From Ampullaceana balthica (lineage: Eukaryota > Mollusca > Gastropoda > Lymnaeidae), in the NCBI GenBank assembly GCA_944989445.1, contig CALYLW010000499.1, positions 248,001 through 312,000 of the forward strand: a DNA stretch of 64,000 bases, given 5' to 3'. Made by a program: the position numbers and the translations under genes. Shown here in pieces: positions 1 to 12,106 of this stretch (position 1 is the first letter of the stretch; each line of letters opens with the position of its first letter). Below the pieces are notes generated by a model that saw only the letters and a list, made by a program, of their open reading frames with translations, was not told where the DNA came from and ran no database searches.

Positions 1-879
1 TTTGTGTGTTGCCCAATTGGATAATTTGGTTCATCAAGCTGATGAAGGCGGCACTTGCCTGGGTAAATAATTTAAATTAAAACAAATATTTATCATAAAA
101 TTACAATAAAAAAGATTATCATATATTTATTAAATTTTTTTAAAACTGTGGGGATGTATTTTTGTTATATGTGTTACATTGACATATCCTGGAACAGGGT
201 AACAGGGTAATACGTCAATGCTGAGTTTCCGCGAAGACGGCACTCCACTTAAAAACTACAAAGCAAAATCAATTTTTAAAAATTTTTAAAATAATAATAA
301 AACAATAATTTGTTACAATGTAAATAATTTTTTATAACTAAAAATCGAAGAATTTTTGGTACTTGTCGGTTAATAATATTTGACGATAATGCATGGCATG
401 ACTTTGTACACACAAAGTTTTATTCATCCGAATATTAGATAACATCAGTGGCCGTCCACAAATGACATCACACACCTAGGGTGAGGGGAGAGGAGTCACA
501 TATTTGTTTCGATGTGTGTGACGAAGGAGAGGAGTGATTTATAAGAGCTGTGACATCACATCTAAATGCTCAGCACTTAAACTAAATGTTTTTGATCTTT
601 CCTGTGCCTCCTTTTTGATGCATGTGTTCACGTACGATATTAGAGTGAATCCATACACTAAAATGACGAGAAATTGTTTTGAAAAATTCGCCATCTGGCC
701 GCTGTGCATTAAGTGGATGATGATAAAGCAACTGCCGCCCCCGCCAGTAGCGTCAACCTTTTGGAGCATTCAAGTTCATAATACACAATTCCCTCGCTAT
801 TTGCGGTGGTTTATGTTCTCAACCCCCCCCCCTCTTTTTCCGCGAATGGCGGCGAAAACCCGCAAATATTGGATGCAGT
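1..879. other. AT-rich non-coding DNA
   Basis: No gene seen. AT-rich sequence with many stops in all frames. Around 448-540 there is a possible MITE end (listed separately), and the stretch around 740-850 is pyrimidine-rich with C-runs. Confidence 0.6.
448..540 (+). mobile_element. Fragment of a GGCCGTCC-type MITE
   Basis: Begins GTGGCCGTCCACAAATGACA, resembling the terminal inverted repeat of the intact element at 35067-35261 (GGGGCCGTCCATAAAGTA), then runs into the similar GTCAC/GAGGGGAG-rich interior. No matching right end was found, so it is a truncated, diverged copy. Confidence 0.4.
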
Positions 880-1520
880 TCTAAAACGTCTTTGTATGAG
901 GTTATATATGGTACTAAATGCTTTCGATGCACTTTTAAGGCTAGCAGTGATGGAATCTCGTTACACGCCAGAGCTGATGGAGGACTTTTCAACACTGCCC
1001 ATCTCCGAACCAAAACCAAAACGACAGATGCCCTAATTCGTGAGCTACTCTTTGCGGATGATGCGGCACTGATAGCACACACAGAAACTGGTTTGCAACA
1101 ACTCGTGTCAAGCTTCTCCAACGCCTGCAAAGAATTTGTTCTGTAAATCAGCTTGAAAAAGACAAACATCACCGCCAAAGACACATGTTCTCCTCCTACC
1201 ATCAATATCGACAATGAAAACTTGGAGGTTGTTGACAGCTTCAACTACTTGGGTTCCAAGGTCTCCAATACACTGTCCATCAAGGACGAAATAAACAATA
1301 GAATTGGCAAGGCAGCTGGCACAATGGCTAAAGTAAATAAACGGGTCTGGTAAAAAACCAAGCTAATGTAGAAAACCAAAATGTGTGTCCATCGAGCCTG
1401 TGTCATCAGTACTCTGCTATACGGGAGCGAGACATGAACAACCATACGATGACATGAAACCCAACCCAACGGTGATGACCATCGTCTTGCGAGACGGAAG
1501 GATGCCCGATTACACTTCAT
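880..1520 (+). pseudogene. Decayed LINE reverse-transcriptase fragment
   Basis: Remnant of a non-LTR retrotransposon ORF2. In one frame from about 940 the translation contains GLFNTAHLRTKTK, then ELLFADDAALIAH with the FADD form of the RT active-site box, then after one in-frame stop (TAA at 1144) ISLKKTN, VVDSFNYLGSK, INNRIGKAAG and a region matching CVHRACVISTLLYGSE. This order is typical of the RT palm/thumb and C-terminal region of animal LINE ORF2 proteins. Further stops at 1351 and 1369 and loss of frame after about 1435 show it is dead. Neither the 5' end nor the endonuclease domain was found. The exact LINE clade cannot be set without a search. Confidence 0.75.
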
Positions 1521-4500
1521 AAAGACACTCAGTCGTTCTCATTAACACACAGCAATAATGTCGTAATAGTGCATGTAGTTATGTATTTCACTTTTGTAGT
1601 AATGATAATGAAAACATTTTAATTGTTGTACTGTAACAATCATTTAATCAAAATGGAGGACAGTAACACCACATAGCACACATAGTTACCCATACTGTAT
1701 TACTGTACCGTAAACTCATTTTTATGTGTACAACATATGCATTAAAATTGACAGAAAATGGAGCAAATTTAAATGCTAACTTAAGCAGAAGTTTCTTCAG
1801 AATAAGATTTTAAAAAAAATAATGGTGTAAAAAAATGTCTCAACAAAAATAACTTTTATTTAAATGTTTAAAAACTGCTAATTTCTAAATCATATCTCTA
1901 CTCGAAATTTTAAAAAACCCATTAAAATTATTATGTAAATTAGTTTGAAAGGAAAAATGTACCTTTCAACAAATCTCTACAAGTTAAAATTTAAATCATG
2001 TTTGTTGTAGGCCGCAATTCTTAAAAATAAAAAAATTAGGTAACTCTTTTCAATGTCAACTGAGGTTGATAATTCGTAAAATAGGTCTTAACTAAAAAAT
2101 AATGAGATACTTTCTTTCGACTTTAAAATTCTTCAAAACATTAGATAATGTTCCATTTATTATTTAAGGTCAACTTTGTCATAAATTCAAAAATACGGAA
2201 AATGATTCATTGAAATTGAATTTGCAAAAACCATTTAAAACAAAAAGAATTGCTGTATAATTTCTTCAAATAAAATTTTAGATTTAATTGTATCTTTTGA
2301 ATGCTTGTGTAAATTTATTTGGCAATCATTATTCTCTAATCCAACAGTTGTTATGCCTCCCAATTTGACATTAAAAAAATCTTTTAAACTGTAACAGCCA
2401 CAAGATTTATGTAAACAGGTAAATAACATCTGATATAAATATAATATTCAGTATCACAGCGTCATGAAATGTCAAACAGTATATTCACACGTATAAAAAA
2501 TTAATTATAAAATTATTACATTTACAAATAAATTCAGTATCAGTGTAAAAGAGGACTGGTTGAATCACACATTGATATTGCTTATCTTGATAAGTTTCAT
2601 TTTATTATGAAACGGCCTTACGCCTGTTTAATGGAAATTTATATCCAGGAAAAAAATATGTTTTTAAATTTAGAAATTGCGGAACAAGCACTGGGATAAT
2701 AGCTAGGCATAACACCACCCAAACATGGGACAAGATTTCTTAGTGGCAGCCACTCGGTCAAACAAGTCCAAACTGGTCCAAACCGCCAGGCCATAAATAC
2801 AAAGACAAAGCGACGCCTGAACTTAATTGCCCACCGGGTTAGAGAGTAAACAGAGCAGTTTTCTGCAAGTTTTCTCCCGTCATATTTTTTTTTGACTGTA
2901 ACTATTTTCGAACAGGGGACGTCACAAGGGAATATGATTTATATTCACTGATTCCTTCCCTTAGCTAGATTTTACCAACAAGACGTCACAACTCTATAGT
3001 TTTCCTTTTTAAAATTTCTACTTGAACATAATTAAAGTACTCACACCCAACCAATTCTTCTGTGATCCCATCTTTCATTAATTGTTACCAAGAATCTAAC
3101 CGAAAGTCATTACGAGAAAAATAAAGTGTAGAGCCTATAAAAATAGAGAAAATGAGTCACGTATTCTTCTGTCCATTGTTCCCATTTGACTAAAGCCTAT
3201 TCAATCATCATTTCACCCCCACCCTTTTTTTCTCTTCAAACTGCATTTTTACCAACAATCTCCTTATTAACGAGGTAGCAGCCTTTTATCTAAACAAAAT
3301 TATCTCCTTAAATTAAATAAAAGAATGTATTTGTATGTTAAGGAATCTGGATAATTAAATAAATCTGCCTTGTGTGCCTGAGTGGAGGGGCCGGGGAGGG
3401 AGCGGGAGAGGGGACCGACGAGATTCTGGTCCGGTGCCCTAACAAAATTTGGTCCCTAAAAGCTTGATTTCTTGAGGGACGGTGTTGTGGCGCGTAGAGG
3501 ATAGAAGAGCCCATACACGAAACCACCACCTGCCCAAAGCCAGATTCTTCTTCCAGAAGTTCTGGCCGCGGGACTGCGGTCTGCATTATTACGAGAATGG
3601 TAAGAACGATGAGTCAGTTGCTAAAGAGTTAGTCTTCGAGAATTTGTTTGATGCACTGCAGGCGGCAACACACCTTCGAAGATCTCAAAAATGCACAGAA
3701 AATGCCACACTTGGAAGCCTGTAGAACGAAACGTCAGGAAACAAAACAAACAAATAAGAACCTTTTCTTTTTCAAATACTGAAACCCACTTTGAAAAGAA
3801 ACGCTCAGTAAATGTTTATGTTAGAAAAGCGTAATTTATCCAATTTTGAAAGATTAAAAGGACCTTTCCTGCAGACTTGACAATGAACCCAATTTGTGTG
3901 TATACACATGGAGAGAAACTTTCGGAAAAGTTAAATATTTTTTTTAAAAATTTATTTAAGGAGTTAATTAAAGACAGGTGTAAAAATAATGATAATACCT
4001 CTCATGACTTCATTAATGAAGTAATTTAACGTGAATATAATGCCAGTACTTTTAATTAGAAATTCAGATACCTCTTATCATTAACGCAAAGAATTCGCTA
4101 CATATTTAAAAAAAAATAAAAAAATTGAAAGACAACAGTTGAAAATAAGGCTATTTTCAGAATATTAATTGTTTGTTTTGTAAGCGGTAAGTTTGATTTA
4201 AAAAAAGCAAACAAACAACTTTTTAATGATTCTCTGTTTGATAAATTTTGTGTGACCGGAAAATGTAATTAGATAGAATCCCAGAGATTGTTTCATTTGC
4301 CAAGGGAGAGAAATATTTATAATAAAGTCACAATTGAAGATTGAGCAGCTGAAACCTAAGGATTCTGTCGTCTAATATAGATAAAGATAAAGAACTTATT
4401 TTGAGACGTTGAAAAAAATTAAGTAACTTTCTGATGAATTCTTTCAAACTCGTACACACAAAAAATTGTGCTAAGGAGGACAGAAAGACACTCTAGGCTT

Positions 4501-4855
4501 TCAAAATTCTGAAAATTGTCTATTTGTATCTTTAAAAAAAATAAAAAAATAGATTTGACAGTTTGCTGTCCATTGATTCAAAACTTGTTGTTTTCAATTT
4601 TACGTTTTTTTATTTCTAAACGCGAGTCATACAAGCTGAGTGGGGAAAACGTACAAAAAAACCCCTTAATATTTTATTTTAAAAGTGAAACGTTGTTTAT
4701 TTGGTGAAATTATCAAAGGCTTCAGTAAGAGAAACGCCGGCCGACGCTTTCTTTTGAGAGAAGTCAGAGAAGCAAAGAAGAAAACAACATACTTAGAAGA
4801 GATGGTTTATTTTTTAAATTTATGTTGTTTGCGCTTTGATTTCATTTAAATTATG
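1521..4855. other. Intergenic, no gene recognised
   Basis: Strongly AT-rich with short stop-bounded frames. A GC-richer patch at about 3380-3720 has an 80-codon open frame and a donor-like GGTAAG at about 3599, but the translation matches no family I know. It is left as non-coding. Confidence 0.55.
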
Positions 4856-4856
4856 G

Positions 4857-4946
4857 TATAGGGATCTTATAGGGATCTTATAGGGATCTTATAGGGATCT
4901 TTTAGGGATCTTATAGGGATCTTATAGGGATCTTATAGGGATCTTT
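4857..4946. repeat. 11-bp tandem repeat, 8 copies
   Basis: Unit TATAGGGATCT; GGGATC recurs at 4861, 4872, 4883, 4894, 4905, 4916, 4927 and 4938, exactly 11 bp apart. One copy has a single A-to-T change (TTTAGGGATC at 4902). High identity suggests recent expansion. Confidence 0.95.
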
Positions 4947-5011
4947 TTATTTATCTTTTTTTATCATTACGATATCAACAACGTGTGGCATTATCTGTGC
5001 TCTGGTAGCAC

Positions 5012-5240
5012 GAAGTCGTCTGGCTCACACGAGTCGGTTGGCTCACACAGGTCGGCTGGCTCACACGAGTCGGTTGGCTCATACAAGTCGGCTGGCTCAC
5101 ACAGGTCGGCTAGCTCACACAAGTCGGCTGGCTCACACAAGTCGGCTGGCTCACACAAGTCGGCTGGCTCACAAAAGTCGGTTGGCTCACACAAGTCGTC
5201 TGGCTCACACGAGTCGGTTGGCTCACACAAGTTGGCTGGT
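5012..5240. repeat. 18-bp tandem repeat, about 12-13 copies
   Basis: Consensus unit GTCGGCTGGCTCACACAA with variants at a few positions (cac/cat, aa/ga/ag, gct/gtt). Because 18 is a multiple of three it leaves open frames on both strands (Gly-Ser-His-Lys-Ser-Ala repeats), but there is no flanking coding context and the frames are best read as repeat artefacts. Confidence 0.93.
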
Positions 5241-5429
5241 AAAAAGGCTAAAATAATTATCAAAGAGACGTCAAGTGCATTTCTCACTCACTGATCGGGA
5301 TTTGTATTTGTAGTGGGAAACAACTACTAAAGCATGCAACAATGTTGTGTTGTTTTGCAGATCGGAGAAAATAGTTTGCAGTTTGATTTTCGAGTCAGAT
5401 ACACTCACACACTCAGGAAAAAAAGTAAT

Positions 5430-5593
5430 AAATCGCAGCTAGGGGGGGGGGTCCAAATTCAAAAGTACCCAGGGCCCCCACTTAAAGGGGCCCCCAAAGG
5501 AGTGTCAAACTTTTACATTAAATATTACGCCACCGCCAAAAGAGGCCAAGCCCCCGGCCCCCAAATCTCAACAAATCCCTAGCTACGCCACTG
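5430..5593. mobile_element. hAT-type MITE fragment
   Basis: The right end reads CCCTAGCTACGCCACTG, reverse complement of the CAGTGGCGTAGCTAGG terminus seen at 35547 and 35859. The left end is a diverged GCAGCTAGGGG. The interior is rich in GGGCCCC tracts. No target-site duplication could be matched. Confidence 0.5.
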
Positions 5594-5675
5594 ATAAAAC
5601 GTTATTTCACAATAGAATTGTCATATTATTACACTTATTCCAAACTAATTTTAAAAAGGGACCACTTCGTTTTCA

Positions 5676-5920
5676 TCGTAACCCTTACATTATAGCAGAA
5701 TATGATCTCCCCCTTACCTTATAGCACAATATGAGCTCCACCTTACCTTATAGCACAATATGATCTCCACCTTACCTTATAGCACAATATGATCTCCACC
5801 TTACCTTATAGCACAACATGATCTCCACCTTACCTTATAGCACAATATGATCTCCACCTTACCTTACAGCACAATATGATCTCCACCTTACCTTATAGCA
5901 CAATATGATCTCCACAGTGC
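5676..5920. repeat. 29-bp tandem repeat, about 8 copies
   Basis: The core ATAGCACAATATGATCTCC recurs at 5721, 5750, 5779, 5808, 5837, 5866 and 5895 with exact 29-bp spacing; a diverged first copy begins near 5676. Variation is limited to single bases. Confidence 0.93.
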
Positions 5921-6225
5921 TACCCTTATCACAACCCTATCTCACCATAAAATCTGAAAATTTTCTTCTAACTCTATCCTGACTCTAAAATTCATCACAT
6001 CATAGGATCGTCGCATTTTTTACCGTTAATCCAAACCTTATCTAGCCATATAATCGCCGAATGTGTACTTTAACCCTAACCAGAACCTCAACCTAAATTT
6101 TATCCCCACAAAGGATCGCAGCACTTTCACCCTACTTTTAACCCAAAGTTTATCTCAGTGCAACATTAAAATTAAATGTGGGGAAATGAACCTTAACCCC
6201 CAAACTTTATCTCAAGTTAATTGAA
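5921..6225. repeat. Degenerate minisatellite flanking the 29-bp array
   Basis: At least three poorly conserved units of about 50-60 bp follow one pattern: ATCG-C-GCA, then TTT-ACCCTAACC, then CCAAACTTTATCTC. The segment ACCTTATCTAGCCATATAAT resembles the neighbouring 29-bp unit, so the tidy array probably arose from inside this older repeat. Confidence 0.5.
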
Positions 6226-6920
6226 TTTTAAAAACAAAACCTACTCATCCGATATATGTGTTTGTGATTTGATATTATAAAAATTCTGCATGTTTTTGTT
6301 CAACTCTCCTATTCAGGTTATTAAAAAAAAATTCTCTTTTTTTTTGACGGGTAAATTGACAAATCTTGCGACATTGATTGAGGTGAACAAGAGACAGTAC
6401 TTTAACAAGCCTCTAAAACTTTGCCCCAACGAGCGTCTTACGTGACTGTTGTTTGTTTTCACTTATCGTAAGAAGGTATCTTTCTTTAAAAAATCATATC
6501 GTCCACTGTATACACAGGATGCTCATGTTATATGAGAAAAATTAAGGAAAACTAATGTTAACCAAATCACTGTTGAAATAGTAAATATATTGTTATCTAT
6601 ATTATTGTAGTAATTCTTCATGACTAATCATTTGTCAACAGAGACATAGAGGGGAAAACCCGTTAAATTTGTGCAAACGTTTTTTTTTACATTCATGGAC
6701 TTAAAGGCGGTATTGATCGTCATTTGTTGGGGGCCAGTACTTTTCTCTTCTGTACATTATTTAATATTTTAAAATATCAAAGTCAGGGGGACATAACTAC
6801 ATTCAAGGGAGATAAAAACCACAACAGTTGTTTTTTTACAGCGCCAACATTAATACATATGCGGTGAGGTTGGCAGACTTCAATCAGACAGAGAAAAAAA
6901 ATAAACAATAACACTATGCT
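6226..6920. other. 3' flank of the receptor gene
   Basis: Non-coding sequence downstream of the receptor stop on the minus strand, presumably 3' UTR and intergenic DNA. The only candidate poly(A) hexamer I noted is ATTAAA (minus) at 6765-6760. Confidence 0.5.
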
Positions 6921-8560
6921 TCAACAGTTTGATTCATCGATAATGGTTGTGTTTATTGTGCTGGACGTCACGTTGGGCGCCAGGGGCGCCGGGCAGAAGG
7001 CGCTGCACCCCATCAGACCGTTCCTGATCCCCGGCATGCTGCTGTTCCTCCGTGCCCGGTGCAGCAGGCGGTACCGGCAGCAGAGCAGCTTGATGAACGT
7101 GATGCGGAAGATGTTGTTGAAGATCGTGTAGATGATGGGGTTGAGGGTGGACGACACGTACCCGAGCCAGACGAAGGCCGTGATGAGCGTGGGCTCGAAC
7201 CTGCAGCTGGTGCACAGCGCCGTGAGGATATTCACCGTGAAGAAAGGCGCCCAGCAGACGACGAAGATCATGAAGACGACCCCGAGGACTTTCGACGCCT
7301 TCTGCTCGGTCCGGACCGAGTTGTCCCGCCTGACGCTTGCGTAGGCGAACGAAGATGGCGTCGGGACCTGACCTTGAGTCAGCGGCTGCTGACCTTCGCG
7401 CTTCATCAGCAGGATGTTGGCGGCCTTGACCGCCACGTGGTGTTTCCGCACGAGCTCTCTTAACCGTTTGGGTTCGCGGGTAGTGGAGGAAGGCGAGGAG
7501 GAGGAGGAAGAGGAAGTGCAGCAGTTGCGTGAATCAGAGGCTATGTCTGACGTCAGTTCATCTATGTGACCATTACAATACGGGTAATCCGAAGGTGAGT
7601 TTCGCACAGAGTAATTCGTACATGTCCGGTTGTTCTGCGTGGTGTATCGGCCACGCCTCAGAATATTGTTGTTCGACGACACGGCGTTGAGGTTGTTGCT
7701 CTCCACGTTCCCCGCGGCGCTGTTGCTGTTGTTGTTATTGTTAGCGCCGGTGGAGTTGTTGTTGCTGCTGCCGCCGCGCCCACGATGCGAACTGTTAATG
7801 CTGTTGTTGCTCCCGACGTTGCTGCCGGGGCCTCCCCCGCCCTCGCCGCCCACCTGCTCGATCCGGGGGCTCCCGTCCTGGTGGTGGTGGCCGTGGTGGT
7901 ACTGGTGCCGGCTGTGGTGGTGGTGGTGGTTGTTGTGGTGGCACAGCGGTATCGTGTTGTGCCTGTTGATCCCCAGGGGCCGGTACCGCTGGTGGATCGA
8001 CGGGCAGTTCATCCCGGCCGCGGAGTCGTACTCGTTGTTCCTCGTTCCCGAATACGACGAGGCGACGCTGAGGACCTCCCGGCCGTAAAACTGTCGCCGC
8101 GTCTGCCAGTTCCTGCGACTCGTTGATCTCCGGATCATCGGCTGGCTCTCCCCGTGCTCGGCGCCCCTGCTCTGGCAGAGCCGCGCCTGGGTGTTTAACA
8201 TTTTGACAGTCAGGGCGTACATCAGCACCATGATGGCCAGGGGAATGAAGAAAGCACAGATCGAACCGTAGATAATAAAGTGTTCGTTATTTAGCACGCA
8301 CGCTCCCTGATACAGAACATTGTCCGCCTTCACGATGCCGAGCACTGTAATCGGACTCGTGATGGCTAAGGCTATCGTCCACACGAGGACGATCTTCAGC
8401 AGGACGATACGCTTGGATTTGTTCTTAGTCCACAGTGGGTATCGAATCCCGATGTACCGCTCTAGGGATATGGTGCACATGTGGAGAATACTGGAGGTGC
8501 ACATGAGTACGTCTGACGTCACGAAGAAATCACAGAGTACGAATCCGAACAGCCAGCGAC
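6921..8560 (-). CDS. 5-HT2: Serotonin 5-HT2-like receptor, 3'-terminal exon
   Basis: Terminal exon of a class A aminergic GPCR, a plasma-membrane receptor; vertebrate 5-HT2 receptors couple to Gq. It begins after a splice acceptor (phase 1, split glycine-type codon) at the conserved RW of extracellular loop 1. Visible, in exon residues: C3.25 at about 10, aspartate D3.32 (amine counter-ion) at 17, ERY instead of DRY at 34-36, ECL2 cysteine at 88, TM5 with FFIPL near 107, a roughly 300-residue intracellular loop 3 (about 121-420) rich in Asn, Ser, Gly and His, CWAPFF in TM6 at 436-441, NPIIY in TM7 at 474-478, and a Cys pair at 494-495 likely palmitoylated. TM4-TM5 and the segment EQKASKVLG before TM6 resemble 5-HT2 more than D2-like dopamine receptors. 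Position 5.46 is Ala. N-terminus, TM1 and TM2 lie in upstream exons not found here. An ATTAAA hexamer (minus strand, 6765-6760) about 155 nt past the stop could be the poly(A) signal. Confidence 0.87.
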
Positions 8561-8586
8561 CTAAGGAATATAAAAAAAACACATTA
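8561..8586 (-). other. 3' splice acceptor of the receptor exon
   Basis: Read on the minus strand, a T-run and pyrimidine-rich stretch ending TATTCCTTAG sits directly before GTCGCTGG, the first coding bases. The frame stays open for seven more codons upstream, but these translate to intron-like residues and begin with GTG rather than ATG, so the exon is taken to start at 8560. This fixes intron phase 1. Confidence 0.8.
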
Positions 8587-8589
8587 AGA

Positions 8590-9123
8590 ATGCAATTTTC
8601 TTTTTATATAAATGTGAATTTATGTGACCTTAACAAAAGTCATTATGAGTAAATTTTAATGAAACACGGTTTTATATACAGAAGCGTAGCTGGCAGTGTT
8701 TGGGATGGGTCAAGATTTTCACAGAGCGCCCCGACAGGATTGTTTGTTTTTAAAAATATTTTTTTGTTAAAAAAAATTTGTTCTTAAAAAAAATTGATTG
8801 TTACTTTATGAAAGAGTTGAATTTAGGGCCACGCGCCTATGAGATACTTAAAAAAGGGGCCACCCTCATTCTCCGCCACTGATCTGAAAGGAGAAAAAAA
8901 ATGGGATTATTTGTAATCATTGGTTTACATTTCCATTTTCCTTCATAAGAACAAATGTCATACCATGAAAAGAAACCGTTTAACGCCCTTTAAATTATTT
9001 ATGTAAACTGGAATTTGTTTCAACTGTATTATACTTTGCCCCATCTCGAATGCCCTTATCGTTACTTTATTTAAACAAATGTAATTGTAAATTATTAATA
9101 TTGCCTAACTAAACACACAGAAT

Positions 9124-9154
<31 letters not shown>

Positions 9155-9180
9155 TCACGCAGTAATCTTTGAGTCAATTT
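8590..9180. other. Receptor intron, with a MITE fragment and CA repeat
   Basis: Expected to be intron of the receptor gene because it lies upstream of the minus-strand acceptor. At 8680-8885 there is a diverged hAT-type MITE (left part GCGTAGCTGGCAGTG, right part CTCCGCCACTG). At about 9125-9150 there is a CA microsatellite. Confidence 0.5.
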
Positions 9181-9184
9181 GTGT

Positions 9185-9815
9185 TTTGTAAGGAACGCCC
9201 GCCGACACCAGAAGACGACATGGATCCTAGTTGTGGACAACGTTAGCCATCCACGCCAACATAAGAACATGACATAGACCCTAGTTGTGGACAACGTTAG
9301 CCATCCACGCCAACATAAGAACATGACATAGACCTTGTTGTGGACAACGTTAGCCATCCACGCCGACACGCCGACACCAGAACACGACATAGACCCTAGT
9401 TGTGGACAACGTTAGCCATCCACGCCGACACGCCGACACCAGAACACGACATAGACCCCAGTTGTGGACAACGTTAGCCATCCACGCCGACACCAGAATA
9501 CGACATAGACCATAGTTGTGTACAACGTTAGCCATCCACGCCGATATAAGAACATGACATAGACCATAGTTGTGGACAACGTTAGCCATCCACGCCGACA
9601 TAAGAACATGACATAGACCATAGTTGTGGACAACGTTAGCCATCCACGCCGACATAAGAAAATGACATAGACCATAGTTGTGGACAACGTTAGCCATCCA
9701 CGCCGACATAAGAACATGACATAGACCATAGTTGTGGACAACGTCAGCCATCCACGCCGACACCAGAACACGACATGGACCCTAGTTGTGGACAACGTTA
9801 GCCATCCACACTCTG
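9185..9815. repeat. 54-bp tandem repeat, about 11 copies
   Basis: Each unit contains TTGTGGACAACGTTAGCCAT followed by CCACGCCGACA. Copies start about 54 bp apart, except two with a 9-bp duplicated GACACGCC block (63 bp). There are two sub-types, CACCAGAACACGACAT and CATAAGAACATGACAT, arranged in runs. The period is a multiple of three, which creates long minus-strand frames that are unlikely to be genes. Confidence 0.93.
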
Positions 9816-9825
9816 GAGAAGCCCC

Positions 9826-9852
9826 TGGAGTTTTGCCGAAGGCAGAACTCCA
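9826..9852. other. Inverted repeat, 12-bp stem and 3-bp loop
   Basis: TGGAGTTTTGCC, loop GAA, GGCAGAACTCCA; one G-T wobble in the stem. It lies just past the last unit of the 54-bp array. Confidence 0.6.
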
Positions 9853-11639
9853 ACTACAGAGCCCCGCAAAAACTATGAGCACAACACATTGTATAAGTAT
9901 TGAAGAAATAAGCGATGTCCGAAACAAAACAAAATAGGTCATGACATTCGTTGACAAGGTTTTCTTCCCCACTGCATACCATGAAAACCATTCTCCAGCT
10001 TTCCATGAAAAAAAAATTAATTGTAGAACTATTCTATGAAGTGGTTGTACATTCTGATAATATTATTCCTTTTAACCAATCACCAATCTGGGCTTGAAAC
10101 ATCTTCACACAATGACACGGCAACGCAAATCTACATTGTGGTTGTGGAAAGTACCCGACATATTAGAATCTTATTCGATTTTTCATTCATAACTTTTAAT
10201 GACACAAGGACAAAGTAAATACATGTGATAACAATATCCACTCTTTTAACACTCAGCAAACCCCCCCCCCACACACACACACACAATCCGAAAGAAGAAA
10301 CCACCCAGACGAATCCGCCACCCCTTCATCGTCTGCCCATTTTTCTTGACAACATCACAAAATACAAATGACCAAAAACCCAAAAACAACAGCGATGTCA
10401 TCGCGTATTTCAAATCTGTACAACGCTGGCTTAAACCAGAAGCGCGGAGAAAAGGTCACATCCGGCTGAGGTAAAATCAATCTGGGATGAGGACACCCGC
10501 TTCCATTGCAAGTAAAGGAGACATGAAGTCCAGACGACAGCTGGTGAGACACGACGTAAAATGAAATTCTCCACTAATTCCCGTTGACAATGGTCACCAT
10601 TTCTTGAGTTGATACTTCTTTTATTTTCACGTTATCGATAAGCGATTAAGAAAATACGCAAACAAATCTTTAAAAGTTAAACAGACATCAAAAGCTTTTA
10701 AAATACTATTAAAGTTAATTGCTGAAGGAAAATCCATATTTTAACAAGTATCTTTCTTATATAACTTATATGGTAAGTTTATTAACAGTCTCCAAGACAA
10801 GTCTTATTCATTGTTTAGCAGATTTTTTTCCCTCTCGAATATTATATTTATATGTTGTTTTTTAAATTTTAAATTGAATGGATATAAATGATATTTAAGT
10901 CTACAAGTTTGGAATCATTTGTTTCTTTTGTCTTTAGACTTCCGACCTGCAGTTCTATATACCCTCACCGAGTAGCCCTGTGCAACGTTAAAGTATCTTC
11001 TTCAGTATCACAGAAACATCGCGAACCCCCTTAAACTTTCACAGGAGGCAGAATGCAGCTACACATAGATTTTAATCTTTTTGATTAATCACAAAACAAT
11101 AAAGCACGAGATATTTGTATAGTCACTTTTTCACTGGATTTCCTGTCTCATTCTCAAAATTCTCAAACGCATTTCAGTCGCAGTGTTGAAAAAAAAGAAA
11201 AAGATTTCATAGTTATTTTGAGCTTATTTTATAACTTATAACTTATAACTTCCCCCCCCCCACTAAATAATACAACAACCGGCCCCTTCGGAAGTCAACC
11301 TGCCCAGCTAAACAACACTTTCCCTTAGTTCTGAGTTGCAAACAATAATACAAATTTGACCACAAAAAGATGAACCTGGTTCCAAAAATTGTATTTTTCG
11401 AAACGAATTTTTTTTATCTTAAAGTTCCTTGAAATGTTTACGCAAATGGAACGACCGCAATCGTAACGAAAACATAACTCCATTGGGCGCTAATAAAACA
11501 CAGTCTTGAAGAGATAACGTGATTGGATTCCGGAATGGTATGTAAAAAACGGACAAGTGAAGTGTTGTTTTATAATCATTGTTTCATGCGATTCCAAGGA
11601 GCCTCCTGGGGCAAGGTTTTTGTCAGGAAGGAATATTGT
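9853..11639. other. Intergenic or intronic, no gene seen
   Basis: AT-rich with short frames only. It contains a C-run plus CA microsatellite at about 10260-10287. Nothing recognisable otherwise. Confidence 0.5.
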
Positions 11640-11649
11640 CGTGCCGGTT

Positions 11650-11750
11650 TGTAAGTGGGGCTGCGTTTTTTGTGGGTGGGAGTTAAGTGGTGGGGGCGTT
11701 TTTTGTGGGTGGGATGTAAGTGGGGCGGCGTTTTTTGTGGGTGGGAACAC
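11650..11750. repeat. About 33-bp G-rich tandem repeat, 3 copies
   Basis: Three copies of GCGTTTTTTGTGGGTGGGA followed by a TAAGTGG linker. The plus strand is G-rich with GGG runs. Confidence 0.85.
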
Positions 11751-12106
11751 AAAAATATAATTATACCGTACATTTAACAGATATGAAACAAATACGTTTT
11801 AAATGTAATGTTGAGACATCCCCGGTCTCAGGCGGGGATTAAACGTATTTCTGGTCGATATCTTTCTCAACTGAAAGTATACTTCACTGGTAGAGAGCCG
11901 TTTGTTCGGGGCATCCAGATTCCTCGAGAAATAGGTAAGAGATCGACGGACATAGATGTTTCAGTGGTGGCTACGGAGTTAGACCACATACTTGTTAAAT
12001 ATCATGCACTCATAATACTAATACGGTTTCAACTTCAGGAGAGCCTCGATTGCATGTTGATATTTCTAAACTAACGCAAGTGAGCTTAATAGAGCATTTA
12101 TATTAG

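Noticed and set aside
196..213. GGGTAACAGGGTAAT resembling the I-SceI homing endonuclease site
   Set aside because: One base is missing relative to the known 18-bp site and the upstream half does not match; no endonuclease gene or intron context. Chance similarity.
3482..3724. 80-codon frame with a GGTAAG donor-like site
   Set aside because: No homology recognised and an equally long frame on the other strand; insufficient evidence for an exon.
4857..4946. Short regular repeats considered as a CRISPR array
   Set aside because: Direct tandem units with no unique spacers, in a metazoan-type genome without cas genes; the same holds for all other arrays here.
7059..8126. Plus-strand frames of 113-152 codons opposite the receptor exon
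   Set aside because: Shadow frames of the GC-rich receptor coding sequence; Leu/Trp/Val-rich translations mirror the Asn/His/Gly codons.
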